Made by a program: the position numbers and the translations under genes
Origin: Chloroflexales bacterium ZM16-3
GTDB lineage: Bacteria > Chloroflexota > Chloroflexia > Chloroflexales > Chloroflexaceae
Direction of reading: 5' to 3'
DNA length: 64,000 nucleotides
Assembly: GCA_004138175.2 (NCBI GenBank)
Contig: RYFE02000011.1
Coordinates: 87,696-151,695, forward strand
Notes under the pieces: generated by a model
The model's input: the letters and a program-made list of their open reading frames with translations, nothing else
Told to the model about the DNA's origin: nothing
Databases searched by the model: none
Shown: in pieces, positions 52,627-60,022 of the stretch
Layout: each line of letters opens with the position of its first letter
How positions within the stretch are numbered: position 1 is the first letter of the stretch

Positions 52627-53160
52627 TCATTCATCTTCGCCAATATACTTATCGCCCTGCTTGGGGAAGTCCTTACGCATGGGGAAGCCCTCGAACTCGT
52701 CCCACATATAGATGCGGCGCAGGAAGGGGTGTCCGACAAACGTGATCCCGTAGAGGTCGAACGCCTCGCGCTCGTGGAAGTTGGCCCCCGGCCAGTCGGG
52801 CGTGAGCGAGGGCAGCGCGGGGTTCTCGCGCGGCAGGCGGGCCTTCAGCGCCAGGGAGGGGCCGCCATCGACATGGTAGAAGCGGTAGACCACCTCTAAG
52901 AGCCCGTCGGTCAGGTAATCGGTGACAGCGATATCGGAGAGGTAGGTGTAGCCCAGCGTATCGCGCATGTACAGGGCGGCCTCAAGGATTCGGCTGGGAT
53001 CAATTAGCGCATCGCCGGTGACGAAGCTGCCGTGCTGCGGGCCGTGGGAGGGTGGCGGGACAATCTGGAGTGGAGACGGGTCTTGCACTGCGCCGGGAAG
53101 GTCGCGGCCAAGCATCTCACGAAGATCTTCGGCCCTAAGATGCGGCATCGGGAACCTCAT
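52627..53160 (-). CDS. nuoC: NADH-quinone oxidoreductase subunit C (30-kDa type)
   Basis: 177 residues from ATG 53160, or 173 from ATG 53148, which has GAGG at six bases and is slightly favoured. [33 protein letters not shown] and the C-terminal [19 protein letters not shown] are the family signature (PLRKDFP-type). The reading frame overlaps the end of nuoB by 14-26 nt, so the two are translationally coupled. Peripheral-arm subunit near the quinone module. Confidence 0.94.
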   Translation of the reverse strand: MRFPMPHLRAEDLREMLGRDLPGAVQDPSPLQIVPPPSHGPQHGSFVTGDALIDPSRILEAALYMRDTLGYTYLSDIAVTDYLTDGLLEVVYRFYHVDGGPSLALKARLPRENPALPSLTPDWPGANFHEREAFDLYGITFVGHPFLRRIYMWDEFEGFPMRKDFPKQGDKYIGEDE

Positions 53161-53935
53161 CGCGCTTCAGGTCATCGGCGGCGATCTCGGGGGAGACGCC
53201 GCGGGCCTTCATGGCGTGCTCCAGCTCGACGGCGGGGTCCATAATCGGGAAGTGGCGGACGATCTCGGGGTGCTCGATCTGGCCGTTCTTCTGCTCGCCA
53301 AACGCCGGTGAGGTGTACGGGCCGAGGAGCGGCAGACCGCCCACCGGGTCAACCAGCTGGCCCTCCACCTCAAGGCCCTGAGCCCCAAACTCGGGCACCG
53401 GAAAGTCCTGCATCTGCGGCTTGTCGCCCTTGCCGTACCAGCGCAGCTTACCGAGCTTCTGGCCGTCGATCTGCTCCTGGAGCGTGATCAGGGCGTGCAG
53501 CAGCGCCTCGGGGCGGGGCGGGCAGCCGGGGATATAGACATCCACCGGCAGGAACAGGTCAACCCCGCGCACAACATTGTAGCCGTCGCGGAAGGGGCCG
53601 CCGGAGGTGGCGCATGCGCCCATCGAGATCACATAGCGCGGCTCGGCCATCTGGTTGTAGAGCCGGACAAGCTGAGGCAGCATCTTCTTGGTGACAGTGC
53701 CAGCCACGATCATCAGGTCAGCCTGACGCGGCGAGGCCCGGAAGAGCTCGGCCCCGAAGCGAGCGACATCGTAGCGGCTCAGGCCAAAGGCCATCATCTC
53801 GATAGCGCAGCAGGCCAGGCCGAACGACATCGGCCAGACCGACGAGCGCCGCCCCCAGTTGTAGAAGCGGTTCACCGTCGAGATGAAGACGCCCTGCTTC
53901 TCAAGCTCAAGCTGAATGTTGTTCGTGTCTGCCAT
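53135..53935 (-). CDS. nuoB: NADH-quinone oxidoreductase subunit B
   Basis: 266 residues. It binds the terminal cluster N2: tandem cysteines in [19 protein letters not shown] near residue 41, GACATSGG and [13 protein letters not shown]. The C-terminal 90 residues (after [15 protein letters not shown]) extend beyond the bacterial core and end in a charged tail that overlaps nuoC. ATG 53933-53935 is preceded by a CAATCTG heptamer array and TTAACT, with no evident Shine-Dalgarno sequence. Confidence 0.96.
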   Translation of the reverse strand: MADTNNIQLELEKQGVFISTVNRFYNWGRRSSVWPMSFGLACCAIEMMAFGLSRYDVARFGAELFRASPRQADLMIVAGTVTKKMLPQLVRLYNQMAEPRYVISMGACATSGGPFRDGYNVVRGVDLFLPVDVYIPGCPPRPEALLHALITLQEQIDGQKLGKLRWYGKGDKPQMQDFPVPEFGAQGLEVEGQLVDPVGGLPLLGPYTSPAFGEQKNGQIEHPEIVRHFPIMDPAVELEHAMKARGVSPEIAADDLKRDEVPDAAS

Positions 53936-53938
53936 AGT

Positions 53939-53991
53939 TAATTGCAGATTGCAGATTGCAGATTGTAGATTGCCGAGGCAATCTGCAATGC
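53939..53991. repeat. GATTGCA heptamer inverted array between nuoA and nuoB
   Basis: Four direct GATTGCA-type units, then inverted CAATCTGCAATG. It fills the 57-bp junction up to the nuoB start. Confidence 0.9.
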
Positions 53992-53992
53992 T

Positions 53993-54349
53993 TTAAATCC
54001 ACTCTAATGCGCCTTTACGCCACTCGTAGACCAGGCCAGCGAACAGCATGAGCAGGAAGACCGCCGCCGCTGTGAAGCCGTACATACCAAGCTTATGGAA
54101 GGCCACCGCCCAGGGGTAGAGGAAGACCACCTCGATATCGAAGACCACAAAGGCCAGGGCGTAAAGGTAGTACTGCACCTTAAACTGCACCCGGATGTCG
54201 CCGATCACCTCAATGCCACACTCGTAGGTGGACTGTTTGATCGGGGTCGGGCGTTTAGGGCGGAGGAAGAAGGCCAGCAGCAGCGGGATGACCGGGAAGC
54301 TCAGCGCAGCAACAAAAAAGACCCCAATAAAGGCATAGTTCGCGAGCAT
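53993..54349 (-). CDS. nuoA: NADH-quinone oxidoreductase subunit A
   Basis: 118 residues, three membrane segments. [20 protein letters not shown] and [20 protein letters not shown] are diagnostic, including the conserved Cys-Gly loop and the DxExxFLYPW motif. ATG 54347-54349 with GGAGGG upstream. First gene of the operon nuoABCDIHJKLMMN; an extended -10 promoter lies 50 bp upstream. No nuoE, nuoF or nuoG is in the window. Confidence 0.96.
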   Translation of the reverse strand: MLANYAFIGVFFVAALSFPVIPLLLAFFLRPKRPTPIKQSTYECGIEVIGDIRVQFKVQYYLYALAFVVFDIEVVFLYPWAVAFHKLGMYGFTAAAVFLLMLFAGLVYEWRKGALEWI

Positions 54350-54399
54350 CGCGGCAACCCTCCATGGTTTGGTTATACGATCTGGTCTGGGTGCCGAGA

Positions 54400-54428
54400 A
54401 GTATAGCATAGCACGCGAGTCGGCGCAA
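54400..54428 (-). promoter_or_regulatory. Promoter of the nuo operon
   Basis: On the minus strand, extended -10 TGCTATACT (54400-54408) with TTGCGC 17 bp upstream (54423-54428), 50 bp before the nuoA ATG. The extended -10 is identical to that of trxB. Confidence 0.65.
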
Positions 54429-54542
54429 AAAGACGCCCTGCCAGGGATTCGCTTTCTAATGCCCTGGAGCGCGTCTCGTGAGTCGGATTAAAATGGCAAT
54501 GCGCCTCAACTCAATGGATTTTCCTTAACAAATGCTATAAGC

Positions 54543-55001
54543 TTATAACCGAATCACCAACTTCAGCTCGACGCGACCGACGCGGATCACATCGCCGTCG
54601 TTCACCTCGCTAGGCGCGCGCACCTCAAACCCGTTGAGGTAGGTGCCGTTGGTGCTGTTCAGATCCTCTAGCGACCAGATGCCATTGCGCCGCTCAAGGC
54701 GGGCGTGCTCCAGCGAGAGGAAGGTGTCATTCAGCGCCACATCCGTCTCGGTGCTGCGGCCGATCACCATCGCCGGGCTTAGCGGAAAGACCTTTCCAAC
54801 GGGGATGCCGGTCTGCCCAGAGCTGGCCACCACCAGCTGGCCGTAGGAGCTTACCTGAGGCGAGGATGCGCCCGGCCCGGCGAGCAGATCGCGGGAGACC
54901 ACGCGCACAACCTGCCAGAGAAAAAAGTACAGCAGGAAGACCACGGCCACGCGCAGGAGCAGGATGATCACACCGATGGAGAGGTTCGCAATATCGAACA
55001 T
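54543..55001 (-). CDS. FHA-domain membrane-anchored protein (FhaB-like)
   Basis: 152 residues. A hydrophobic N-terminal segment (about 8-30, IGVIILLLRVAVVFLLYFFL) is followed by a single forkhead-associated domain: VIGRSTETDVALNDTFLSLE-HARLE and DLNSTNGTYLNG, with the Arg, Ser, His and Asn phosphothreonine-binding residues in place. It resembles FhaB/FipA-type proteins encoded beside FhaA. No kinase or phosphatase gene is adjacent in this window. Start ATG 54999-55001. The two FHA genes are transcribed together. Confidence 0.9.
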   Translation of the reverse strand: MFDIANLSIGVIILLLRVAVVFLLYFFLWQVVRVVSRDLLAGPGASSPQVSSYGQLVVASSGQTGIPVGKVFPLSPAMVIGRSTETDVALNDTFLSLEHARLERRNGIWSLEDLNSTNGTYLNGFEVRAPSEVNDGDVIRVGRVELKLVIRL

Positions 55002-55015
55002 ACGAATATATCCAT

Positions 55016-55043
55016 GTAGGGGCGCATTGCGCTGCGCCCCTAC
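55016..55043. repeat. GTAGGGGCG palindrome between the FHA genes
   Basis: GTAGGGGCGCATTG...GCTGCGCCCCTAC; it abuts the stop codon of the upstream FHA gene at 55040. Confidence 0.78.
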
Positions 55044-55759
55044 CCCTCTTTAAAGGTCAACTCCAGCCCCCCGAGCGAGACCACATCCCCGTCGCGCAGG
55101 GCCGTCTCATTCACACGCGCGCCATTGATGAAGGTGCCATTGGTGCTATTCAGGTCGGTGAGCCAAAAGCGGCGGGCCTTGTAGCGCAGCTGTGCGTGGT
55201 GCCGCGAGACGCGGGTGTCCTCTAGGATAATATCATTGCCAAGGCCGCGACCGATGGTGGCTGTGGTACTCTCGACGGGGATGGGCTGCGGGCCAGCGCT
55301 GGTCTGGAGCAGCAGCATGGCGTGGCCCCGGCGCACGGGGGCTGCCTGCGCCGTCGTGGCCGACATCACCTGGGTCGTCTCGGCAGCAGGCGTGTTCACC
55401 AGCTCGGCCACCACCTGGATGCCACGCCTCGGCACCGCCGGGTCCTCGGCGAGGGCGACCCTCGGGTGCTCCAGCATGGTGAAGCCGCGCTCGGCGGCCA
55501 GGTCGCTCAGGTAGGTGGCCATCTCCTGCTCAAGCTGGGCCCGCACCGGCTGGAAGGCGGTGAAGTCCTGGGGGTTCAGGTAGGCCCGGTAGAAGCTGGG
55601 CACGATCACGCGCTTGACGCTGATCGACTGCTGGCTCTCCATGGCCCGCTCCAGACGGCGCGCGATCTCGACCGGCTGCACGGGGCTGCGGAACAGCCGG
55701 GCCACCGACCCCTCGACCATCTGTTCCATCAGCTGCTCAAAGCGGCTCAGGGCAGACAT
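55040..55759 (-). CDS. FhaA-like protein, DUF3662 plus FHA domain
   Basis: 239 residues. The N-terminal DUF3662 region (1-115) has SRFEQLMEQMVEGSVARLFR and PVEIARRLERAMESQQ, followed by a short linker and a C-terminal FHA domain (about 150-239) with IGRGLGNDIILEDTRVSRHH and DLNSTNGTFINGARV. This is the FhaA architecture of Actinobacteria and Chloroflexi, where it reads Ser/Thr-kinase phosphorylation in cell-wall control. ATG 55757-55759; an in-frame GTG lies two codons earlier. Paired with the membrane FHA protein downstream. Confidence 0.92.
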   Translation of the reverse strand: MSALSRFEQLMEQMVEGSVARLFRSPVQPVEIARRLERAMESQQSISVKRVIVPSFYRAYLNPQDFTAFQPVRAQLEQEMATYLSDLAAERGFTMLEHPRVALAEDPAVPRRGIQVVAELVNTPAAETTQVMSATTAQAAPVRRGHAMLLLQTSAGPQPIPVESTTATIGRGLGNDIILEDTRVSRHHAQLRYKARRFWLTDLNSTNGTFINGARVNETALRDGDVVSLGGLELTFKEG

Positions 55760-55770
55760 AGGCACCTGTA

Positions 55771-55840
55771 TGAGGGCTGAGGGCTGAGGGCTGAGGGCTG
55801 ATGTCTAGACATCAGCCCTCAGCCCTCAGCCCTCAGCCCT
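55771..55840. repeat. GAGGGCT heptamer inverted array
   Basis: Four direct GAGGGCT units, a centre with the palindrome GATGTCTAGACATC, then four inverted AGCCCTC units: an almost perfect hairpin of about 34 bp. It fills the gap between tsaB stop and fhaA-like start. Confidence 0.92.
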
Positions 55841-56501
55841 TCGCTTTCACGGCCTCGCCGAGGTACACGGGCTCAAGGGCCACAAGATCATCGCTCTCGC
55901 CATGTTGCAGGCGCTGCCAGGCCAGCTCGGCGAGGAATCCGGGGCGGCGCAGGGTGGCGGCTGGCGAGGGGAAGAGCGCCTGTTCGCCGAGCTGCTCCTG
56001 TAGCCGGTCGCGCACCTGGTCGTTCAGGTCGCCGCAGAAGAGGGCGCGTCCCTTCACCTCGGCGCAGAGCTCATCTAGGGAGACATTGCGGTCGGGGCCA
56101 AGGCGCTCGACCCAGGCGTCGAAGGCAAACTCGGCGCTGGCGAAGCGCTCGCGCCCGAGACGGATCAGCGGGTAGATCGGCAGGCCGCGCCGCTGCTGCT
56201 GGTAGGCTAGCGCCTCTAGGCTGCTGACGCCGAGCAGGGGCATATCGCCGGCCAGGGCCAGGCCCTTGGCGACGCTCAGGCCGACCCGCAGGCCGCTCCA
56301 GCTGCCCGGCCCGAGGGCCACGGCCACGGCCCGCAGCGACTCGCGGCCCGCGCCGACGTGGCGCAGCAGCATGTCGAGCTGGGGCAGCAGCTGGGCGCTG
56401 TGATTCCGGCCCGAGAGCCAGGTACACTCAGCCACCAGCTCGCCCCCGTCGCAGAGGGCCAGCCCGGTGATGGTTGTCGTGGTGTCGATGGCGAGGAGCA
56501 T
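55833..56501 (-). CDS. tsaB: tRNA threonylcarbamoyladenosine modification protein TsaB
   Basis: 222 residues. An ASKHA-fold partner of TsaD needed for t6A at position 37 of ANN-decoding tRNAs. N-terminal LLAIDTTTTITGLALCDGGE, then AVALGPGSWSGLRVGLSVAK and GVSSLEALAYQ are the family signature. Length normal. It follows tsaE on the same strand after a hairpin; tsaC and tsaD are elsewhere. The last residues (EAVKAKG) reach into the GAGGGCT array. Confidence 0.94.
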   Translation of the reverse strand: MLLAIDTTTTITGLALCDGGELVAECTWLSGRNHSAQLLPQLDMLLRHVGAGRESLRAVAVALGPGSWSGLRVGLSVAKGLALAGDMPLLGVSSLEALAYQQQRRGLPIYPLIRLGRERFASAEFAFDAWVERLGPDRNVSLDELCAEVKGRALFCGDLNDQVRDRLQEQLGEQALFPSPAATLRRPGFLAELAWQRLQHGESDDLVALEPVYLGEAVKAKG

Positions 56502-56510
56502 ATATCCGCA

Positions 56511-56550
56511 GGGAGGGTCAAGGGAGGCAAGCCTCCCTTGAAAACCCTCT
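56511..56550. repeat. AGGGAGG hairpin between tsaE and tsaB
   Basis: CAAGGGAGGC-AA-GCCTCCCTTG stem with outer GAGGGT/AACCCTC, ending at the tsaE stop. Related to the repeat at 61.2 kb. Confidence 0.75.
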
Positions 56551-56551
56551 T

Positions 56552-57073
56552 TTATCCGAAGGTCGTCCCCTTAAAGCGCTCTAGCAACTCCACATAGCGC
56601 GGGCCGTGGGGGGCGAGACGCAGCCGGCGCTTCGTCTCGCTGAGGTGCTGCATATGGATGGCCAGGTGTTCGGCGGGCAGCATGGCGGCGGCGCGCTCGG
56701 GCCACTCGATCAGACAGACCCCATCACCCGCCCAGAGCTCATCGAGGCCGATCGTGGTCAGCTCGCCCTCCTCAGCGATCCGGTAGAGGTCGACGTGGTA
56801 GATCGGCATATGCCTACGAGCGACACCAGATCGGTACTCGTTCACCAGCACAAAGCTCGGGCTCGTCACCAGATCATCCGATTCGAGGCCACGGGCCACC
56901 CCCTTGACCAGATGTGTCTTGCCGACCCCAAAGTTGCCGACGAGCAAGATCAGGTCGCCAGCGGCAAATTGCTCGCCGAGGCGCTGGCCGATCCGCTCCG
57001 TCTGTGCGGGGCTATGGCTGATGAAGTCTAGATCGTGAACCGCCTGGGTGGCGGGCAGATTGCGCTCGCTCAT
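56552..57073 (-). CDS. tsaE: tRNA threonylcarbamoyladenosine biosynthesis ATPase TsaE
   Basis: 173 residues. P-loop in LVGNFGVGKTHLVKGVARGL, followed by SPSFVLVNEY and IYHVDLYRI, the standard TsaE pattern; it powers turnover of the TsaBD complex. The ATG 57071-57073 has no Shine-Dalgarno sequence: a TGCTACAAT -10 element ends only 7 nt upstream, so the transcript is probably leaderless. A little longer than E. coli TsaE because of a polar N-terminus. Confidence 0.94.
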   Translation of the reverse strand: MSERNLPATQAVHDLDFISHSPAQTERIGQRLGEQFAAGDLILLVGNFGVGKTHLVKGVARGLESDDLVTSPSFVLVNEYRSGVARRHMPIYHVDLYRIAEEGELTTIGLDELWAGDGVCLIEWPERAAAMLPAEHLAIHMQHLSETKRRLRLAPHGPRYVELLERFKGTTFG

Positions 57074-57080
57074 GGGGGCT

Positions 57081-57089
57081 ATTGTAGCA
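57081..57089 (-). promoter_or_regulatory. Extended -10 element placing transcription at the tsaE start codon
   Basis: TGCTACAAT on the minus strand, with 7 nt between its end and the tsaE ATG, the distance expected for transcription to begin at the start codon itself. Confidence 0.55.
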
Positions 57090-57114
57090 CGAGCGGGCGC
57101 GGGCGCGGGCAGCG

Positions 57115-58023
57115 CTACGGCAGGTAGGCGGCGATGGTAGCCTGGAATCCGTCCTGGCTCATATCGCCGTAGACACGGATGCGCGGCAGGGCGAACAGGT
57201 CGTCCTGGGGGCCTTCCTGGATAGTGGTGGTGGCGCTGGTGTAGCCGGCGTCGCTGGTGATCTTGGCAATATCGGCGTTAAACTGGCCGGCGGGGTAGCA
57301 GAAGCTGCGCACAGGCGCGCCTATCTCGGCGGCGATCTCGGACCCAGAGCGGGCGATCTGATCGACGTTCTCGTAGTAGCTAAGCGTGGTCAGGTCGATA
57401 TGGCTGATGCTGTGGGCACCGATCTCCATCCCGGCGTCGCGCAGGGCGCGGATCTCGTCCCAGCCCATGTAGGCGTCGTGGCCGACGAACCCGCTGACAA
57501 TATAGAAGGTCGCGGTGTCCCCATACTGCTGAAGCAGCGGCAGCGCGTCGGTGTAGGCATCCATGTAGCCGTCGTCGAAGGTGAGGGCGACGGCGCGGGC
57601 CGGGCATGGCGACTCGCCGCGAATGCAGGCCGCCAGGGCCGACATCTGCACCGTGTCGTAGCCAGATCGGCGCAGCCAGTCGAGCTGGGCGGCGAACTGC
57701 GCGGGCGTCACCGAGAGGCCGTAGCCCAGCGGGTCAGCCGCGGCATCGACCGACCGCACATAGTGGTACATCAGAATGGGCACGTAGGGGCGCTGACCGG
57801 CGGGCGCGGCGGCGAAGGGCGGGACGGCAGGAGCCGGCGACGGCGGCGGGTCGAGCGCAACCGGCACACCCTGCTGCGGCGTCTGCACTGCCGCGCCGCC
57901 GAGATCCGGGGCGGGCGCGCCGAGGGCGTGTGGCGGCGCGAGGCGCGGCGGCTCATCCCCTGTAGAGAGCGCGATGGCCGCCAGCAGGAACAGCACCACA
58001 AACAGCGGGATGGCAAAGCGCAC
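57115..58023 (-). CDS. Exported polysaccharide deacetylase (NodB family)
   Basis: 302 residues. Signal peptide or membrane anchor (IPLFVVLFLLAAIALSTGD), a Pro/Ala-rich spacer to about 75, then the CE4 domain: PILMYHYVRSV, AVALTFDDGYMDAY with the catalytic/metal Asp pair, and IGAHSISHIDLTTL with the two metal His. It probably removes N-acetyl groups from a cell-surface polysaccharide or peptidoglycan. Start ATG 58021-58023. Two extra Cys (ACIRGESPCPARA) could form a disulfide. Confidence 0.92.
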   Translation of the reverse strand: MRFAIPLFVVLFLLAAIALSTGDEPPRLAPPHALGAPAPDLGGAAVQTPQQGVPVALDPPPSPAPAVPPFAAAPAGQRPYVPILMYHYVRSVDAAADPLGYGLSVTPAQFAAQLDWLRRSGYDTVQMSALAACIRGESPCPARAVALTFDDGYMDAYTDALPLLQQYGDTATFYIVSGFVGHDAYMGWDEIRALRDAGMEIGAHSISHIDLTTLSYYENVDQIARSGSEIAAEIGAPVRSFCYPAGQFNADIAKITSDAGYTSATTTIQEGPQDDLFALPRIRVYGDMSQDGFQATIAAYLP

Positions 58024-58033
58024 GGACGCACCT

Positions 58034-58061
58034 CAGATTGCAGATTACAGATTGCAGATTT
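58034..58061. repeat. GATTGCA heptamer array upstream of the deacetylase gene
   Basis: Nearly four direct GATTGCA-type units (one GATTACA variant) about 10 bp before the ATG. Confidence 0.85.
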
Positions 58062-58151
58062 GGCGCAGATGGAAGCACTCACAACCCTGTGGACAGTATA
58101 CCCCACAGCGCACATCTGTGCGCGCCCTCTGCGCCATAGGGGGAGGTGCCG

Positions 58152-58157
58152 TATAAT
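58152..58157 (+). promoter_or_regulatory. Possible -10 of the DUF4404 gene
   Basis: Consensus TATAAT 64 bp before the ATG at 58221; no -35 match. Confidence 0.4.
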
Positions 58158-58220
58158 AAGCGCTACGCAGGCGGCCCCACCCTTGGGGCGACGCCGGACT
58201 CTCAGCACAAGGACAACCCG

Positions 58221-58493
58221 ATGAGCCAGCAGACCCTGCGCGAGCGGCTTGAGCAGATGCAGGCCGAGCTCGCCCGCGCCGCCGCCGCCGATCCCACCAA
58301 CGAGACGCTGCGCAGCCTCCATCATCAGACACAGGCCGCCCTCGCAGAGGTTGACGCCCCCGGCGAGACGGTTATCGACCAAGGCTTCCAGCGCGAGCTC
58401 CCGTCTGCGATCGAGGACTTCGAGGCATCGCACCCGAGCCTGACCCTGGCGGTTATGCGGGTGATGGATGTGCTCAACGGCATCGGCCTGTAG
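58221..58493 (+). CDS. DUF4404 family small protein
   Basis: 90 residues, helical: TLRERLEQMQAELARAAAAD (coiled-coil-like), HHQTQAALAEV, then ELPSAIEDFEASHPSLTLAV and RVMDVLNGIGL. It matches the pattern of DUF4404, small proteins of unknown function. ATG 58221 with AAGGA upstream and a TATAAT at 58152. It is the only plus-strand gene between the nuo operon and nurA, with a palindrome overlapping its stop. Confidence 0.8.
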   Translation: MSQQTLRERLEQMQAELARAAAADPTNETLRSLHHQTQAALAEVDAPGETVIDQGFQRELPSAIEDFEASHPSLTLAVMRVMDVLNGIGL

Positions 58494-58542
58494 GGACGCA
58501 GCGCGCTGCGTCCTGTCCTTAGGACGCAGCGCGCTGCGTCAC
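58490..58542. repeat. Doubled GGACGCAGCGCGCTGCGTCC palindrome
   Basis: Two copies of a 20-nt perfect palindrome joined by TGTCCTT. The first begins in the DUF4404 stop codon and the second ends next to the folC stop, between convergent genes. Likely bidirectional terminator. Confidence 0.8.
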
Positions 58543-58544
58543 TC

Positions 58545-59846
58545 CTAATCCGCCACGGCCAGGCCAAGTGCATTCCGGGCAGCGGCGACAACAAAAAGCG
58601 AGCCGGTGACGCAGATCAGGTCGCCGGGGCCGGCCATAGCGCGGGCATGCGCCAGGGCGTCGCCCATCTCGGGCACCATGCTGAGCGGGCCACGGAGGTA
58701 CGGGCCAGTGATCGCCGCGACCCGGTCGAGATCCATAGCGCGGGGGTGGGTCGAGCGGGTGATCACCACGGCGGCGGCCAAGGGCACAATCGCCTCGACG
58801 ATCGCCTCGATATCCTTATCGCGCGAGGTGCCGAGCACCAGGATGAGCCGCTCGAAGCGCAGCTCATCGCGGATTGAGGCAGCCAGCTTCTGCGTTGAGT
58901 CGCCGTTATGCGAGCCGTCGATCAAGATAGGCGGCGCGCTCCCCACCAGCTCGAAGCGCCCCGGCCACTCCGCCGTAGCCAGCCCCTCAGCCATCGCCTC
59001 GGTATCGAGCGGAAAGCCGCGCCCGGCCAGCAGCATCACCGCGCCCACCGCCAGGCGTGCGTTCTCGCGCTGAAAACCCCCGCGCAGACGGCCCGGCAAG
59101 GGCGCCAGCGGGTAGGGCGCGCGCCCAGATGGCCCGGCCAGCCCGCCATCATCCGCCACATACAGGCTCGCGCCCACAAGCGCGGCCTCGCGCTCAAGCA
59201 CAGCAGCGACCTCCGGCAGCTGCGGCACCGTCACCGCAGGCACGCCCGGCTTCATAATCCCGGCCTTGTTCCCGGCGATCTCAGCCAGCGTGTGCCCGAG
59301 GATGCCCATATGGTCGTAGCTGATCGAGCTGATCACCGAGACCAGGGGCGTAATCACGCTGGCGGCGTCGTAACGCCCGCCCAGGCCCACCTCCAGCACG
59401 GCGATCTGCACGTTGCGCTCGGCGAAGTGGCGCAGGGCCAGGGCGAACCCCACGTCGAAGGCGCTCGGCCTGCCGTAGGGCTCCGGTTCAAAGGCGTCGA
59501 TCTGCGGCTGGAGCCGCGCCGTTAGCCTGACCAGATCGGCTTGGCTGATCAGCTCACTGTCGATCTGGATGCGCTCACGGTACGAGCTGAGGTGCGGCGA
59601 GGTCCACAGACCGACCCGTAGCCCGGCGGCGCGCAGCATCGCCTCGATCATCACACAGGTGCTACCCTTGCCCTTCGTGCCCGCCACCACCACGGCGGGC
59701 AGCCCCTCCTGCGGGTCGCCCACAGCGCGCAGCAGCGCGCGCACCCGATCCAGATTAACCAACGCCTCGACCGGGCTGCTGGCCGCCTTGCGCGTCGGGT
59801 CGATGAAGCTGTAAATGTAGTCCAGGGCGTCCTGGTAGGTTCTCAT
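58545..59846 (-). CDS. folC: Bifunctional folylpolyglutamate/dihydrofolate synthase
   Basis: 433 residues. P-loop VVVAGTKGKGSTCVMIEAML, then LWTSPHLSSYRERIQID, LEVGLGGRYDAASVI, SSISYDHMGILGHTLAEIAG-NKAGI and the C-terminal LIDGSHNGDSTQ. It adds glutamate to folates in the cytoplasm. Start ATG 59844-59846 (MRTYQDALDYIYSF); a longer frame to 59936 includes only heptamer-encoded residues. The ATG is the end of a CAATCTG array, and no Shine-Dalgarno sequence is visible. Confidence 0.95.
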   Translation of the reverse strand: MRTYQDALDYIYSFIDPTRKAASSPVEALVNLDRVRALLRAVGDPQEGLPAVVVAGTKGKGSTCVMIEAMLRAAGLRVGLWTSPHLSSYRERIQIDSELISQADLVRLTARLQPQIDAFEPEPYGRPSAFDVGFALALRHFAERNVQIAVLEVGLGGRYDAASVITPLVSVISSISYDHMGILGHTLAEIAGNKAGIMKPGVPAVTVPQLPEVAAVLEREAALVGASLYVADDGGLAGPSGRAPYPLAPLPGRLRGGFQRENARLAVGAVMLLAGRGFPLDTEAMAEGLATAEWPGRFELVGSAPPILIDGSHNGDSTQKLAASIRDELRFERLILVLGTSRDKDIEAIVEAIVPLAAAVVITRSTHPRAMDLDRVAAITGPYLRGPLSMVPEMGDALAHARAMAGPGDLICVTGSLFVVAAARNALGLAVAD

Positions 59847-59884
59847 TGCAGATTGCAGATTGCAGATTGCAGTCTGTAGATTGT
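59844..59884. repeat. GATTGCA heptamer array at the folC start codon
   Basis: Five or six GATTGCA-type units ending exactly at the folC ATG, in the divergent folC-nurA region. An ATCTGCAATC remnant is at 60000-60010, just before nurA. Confidence 0.88.
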
Positions 59885-60022
59885 CGGCGGCGCGCCGGAA
59901 GAGTAATGCGCGTATTGTCTCACAGGGTTGGGACATGTCAACTGGGCGATCGGGTTGACAAGATGAAACATTCGTACTACTCTAGATCTCGTCGAGATCA
60001 ATCTGCAATCACGGGGACACCG

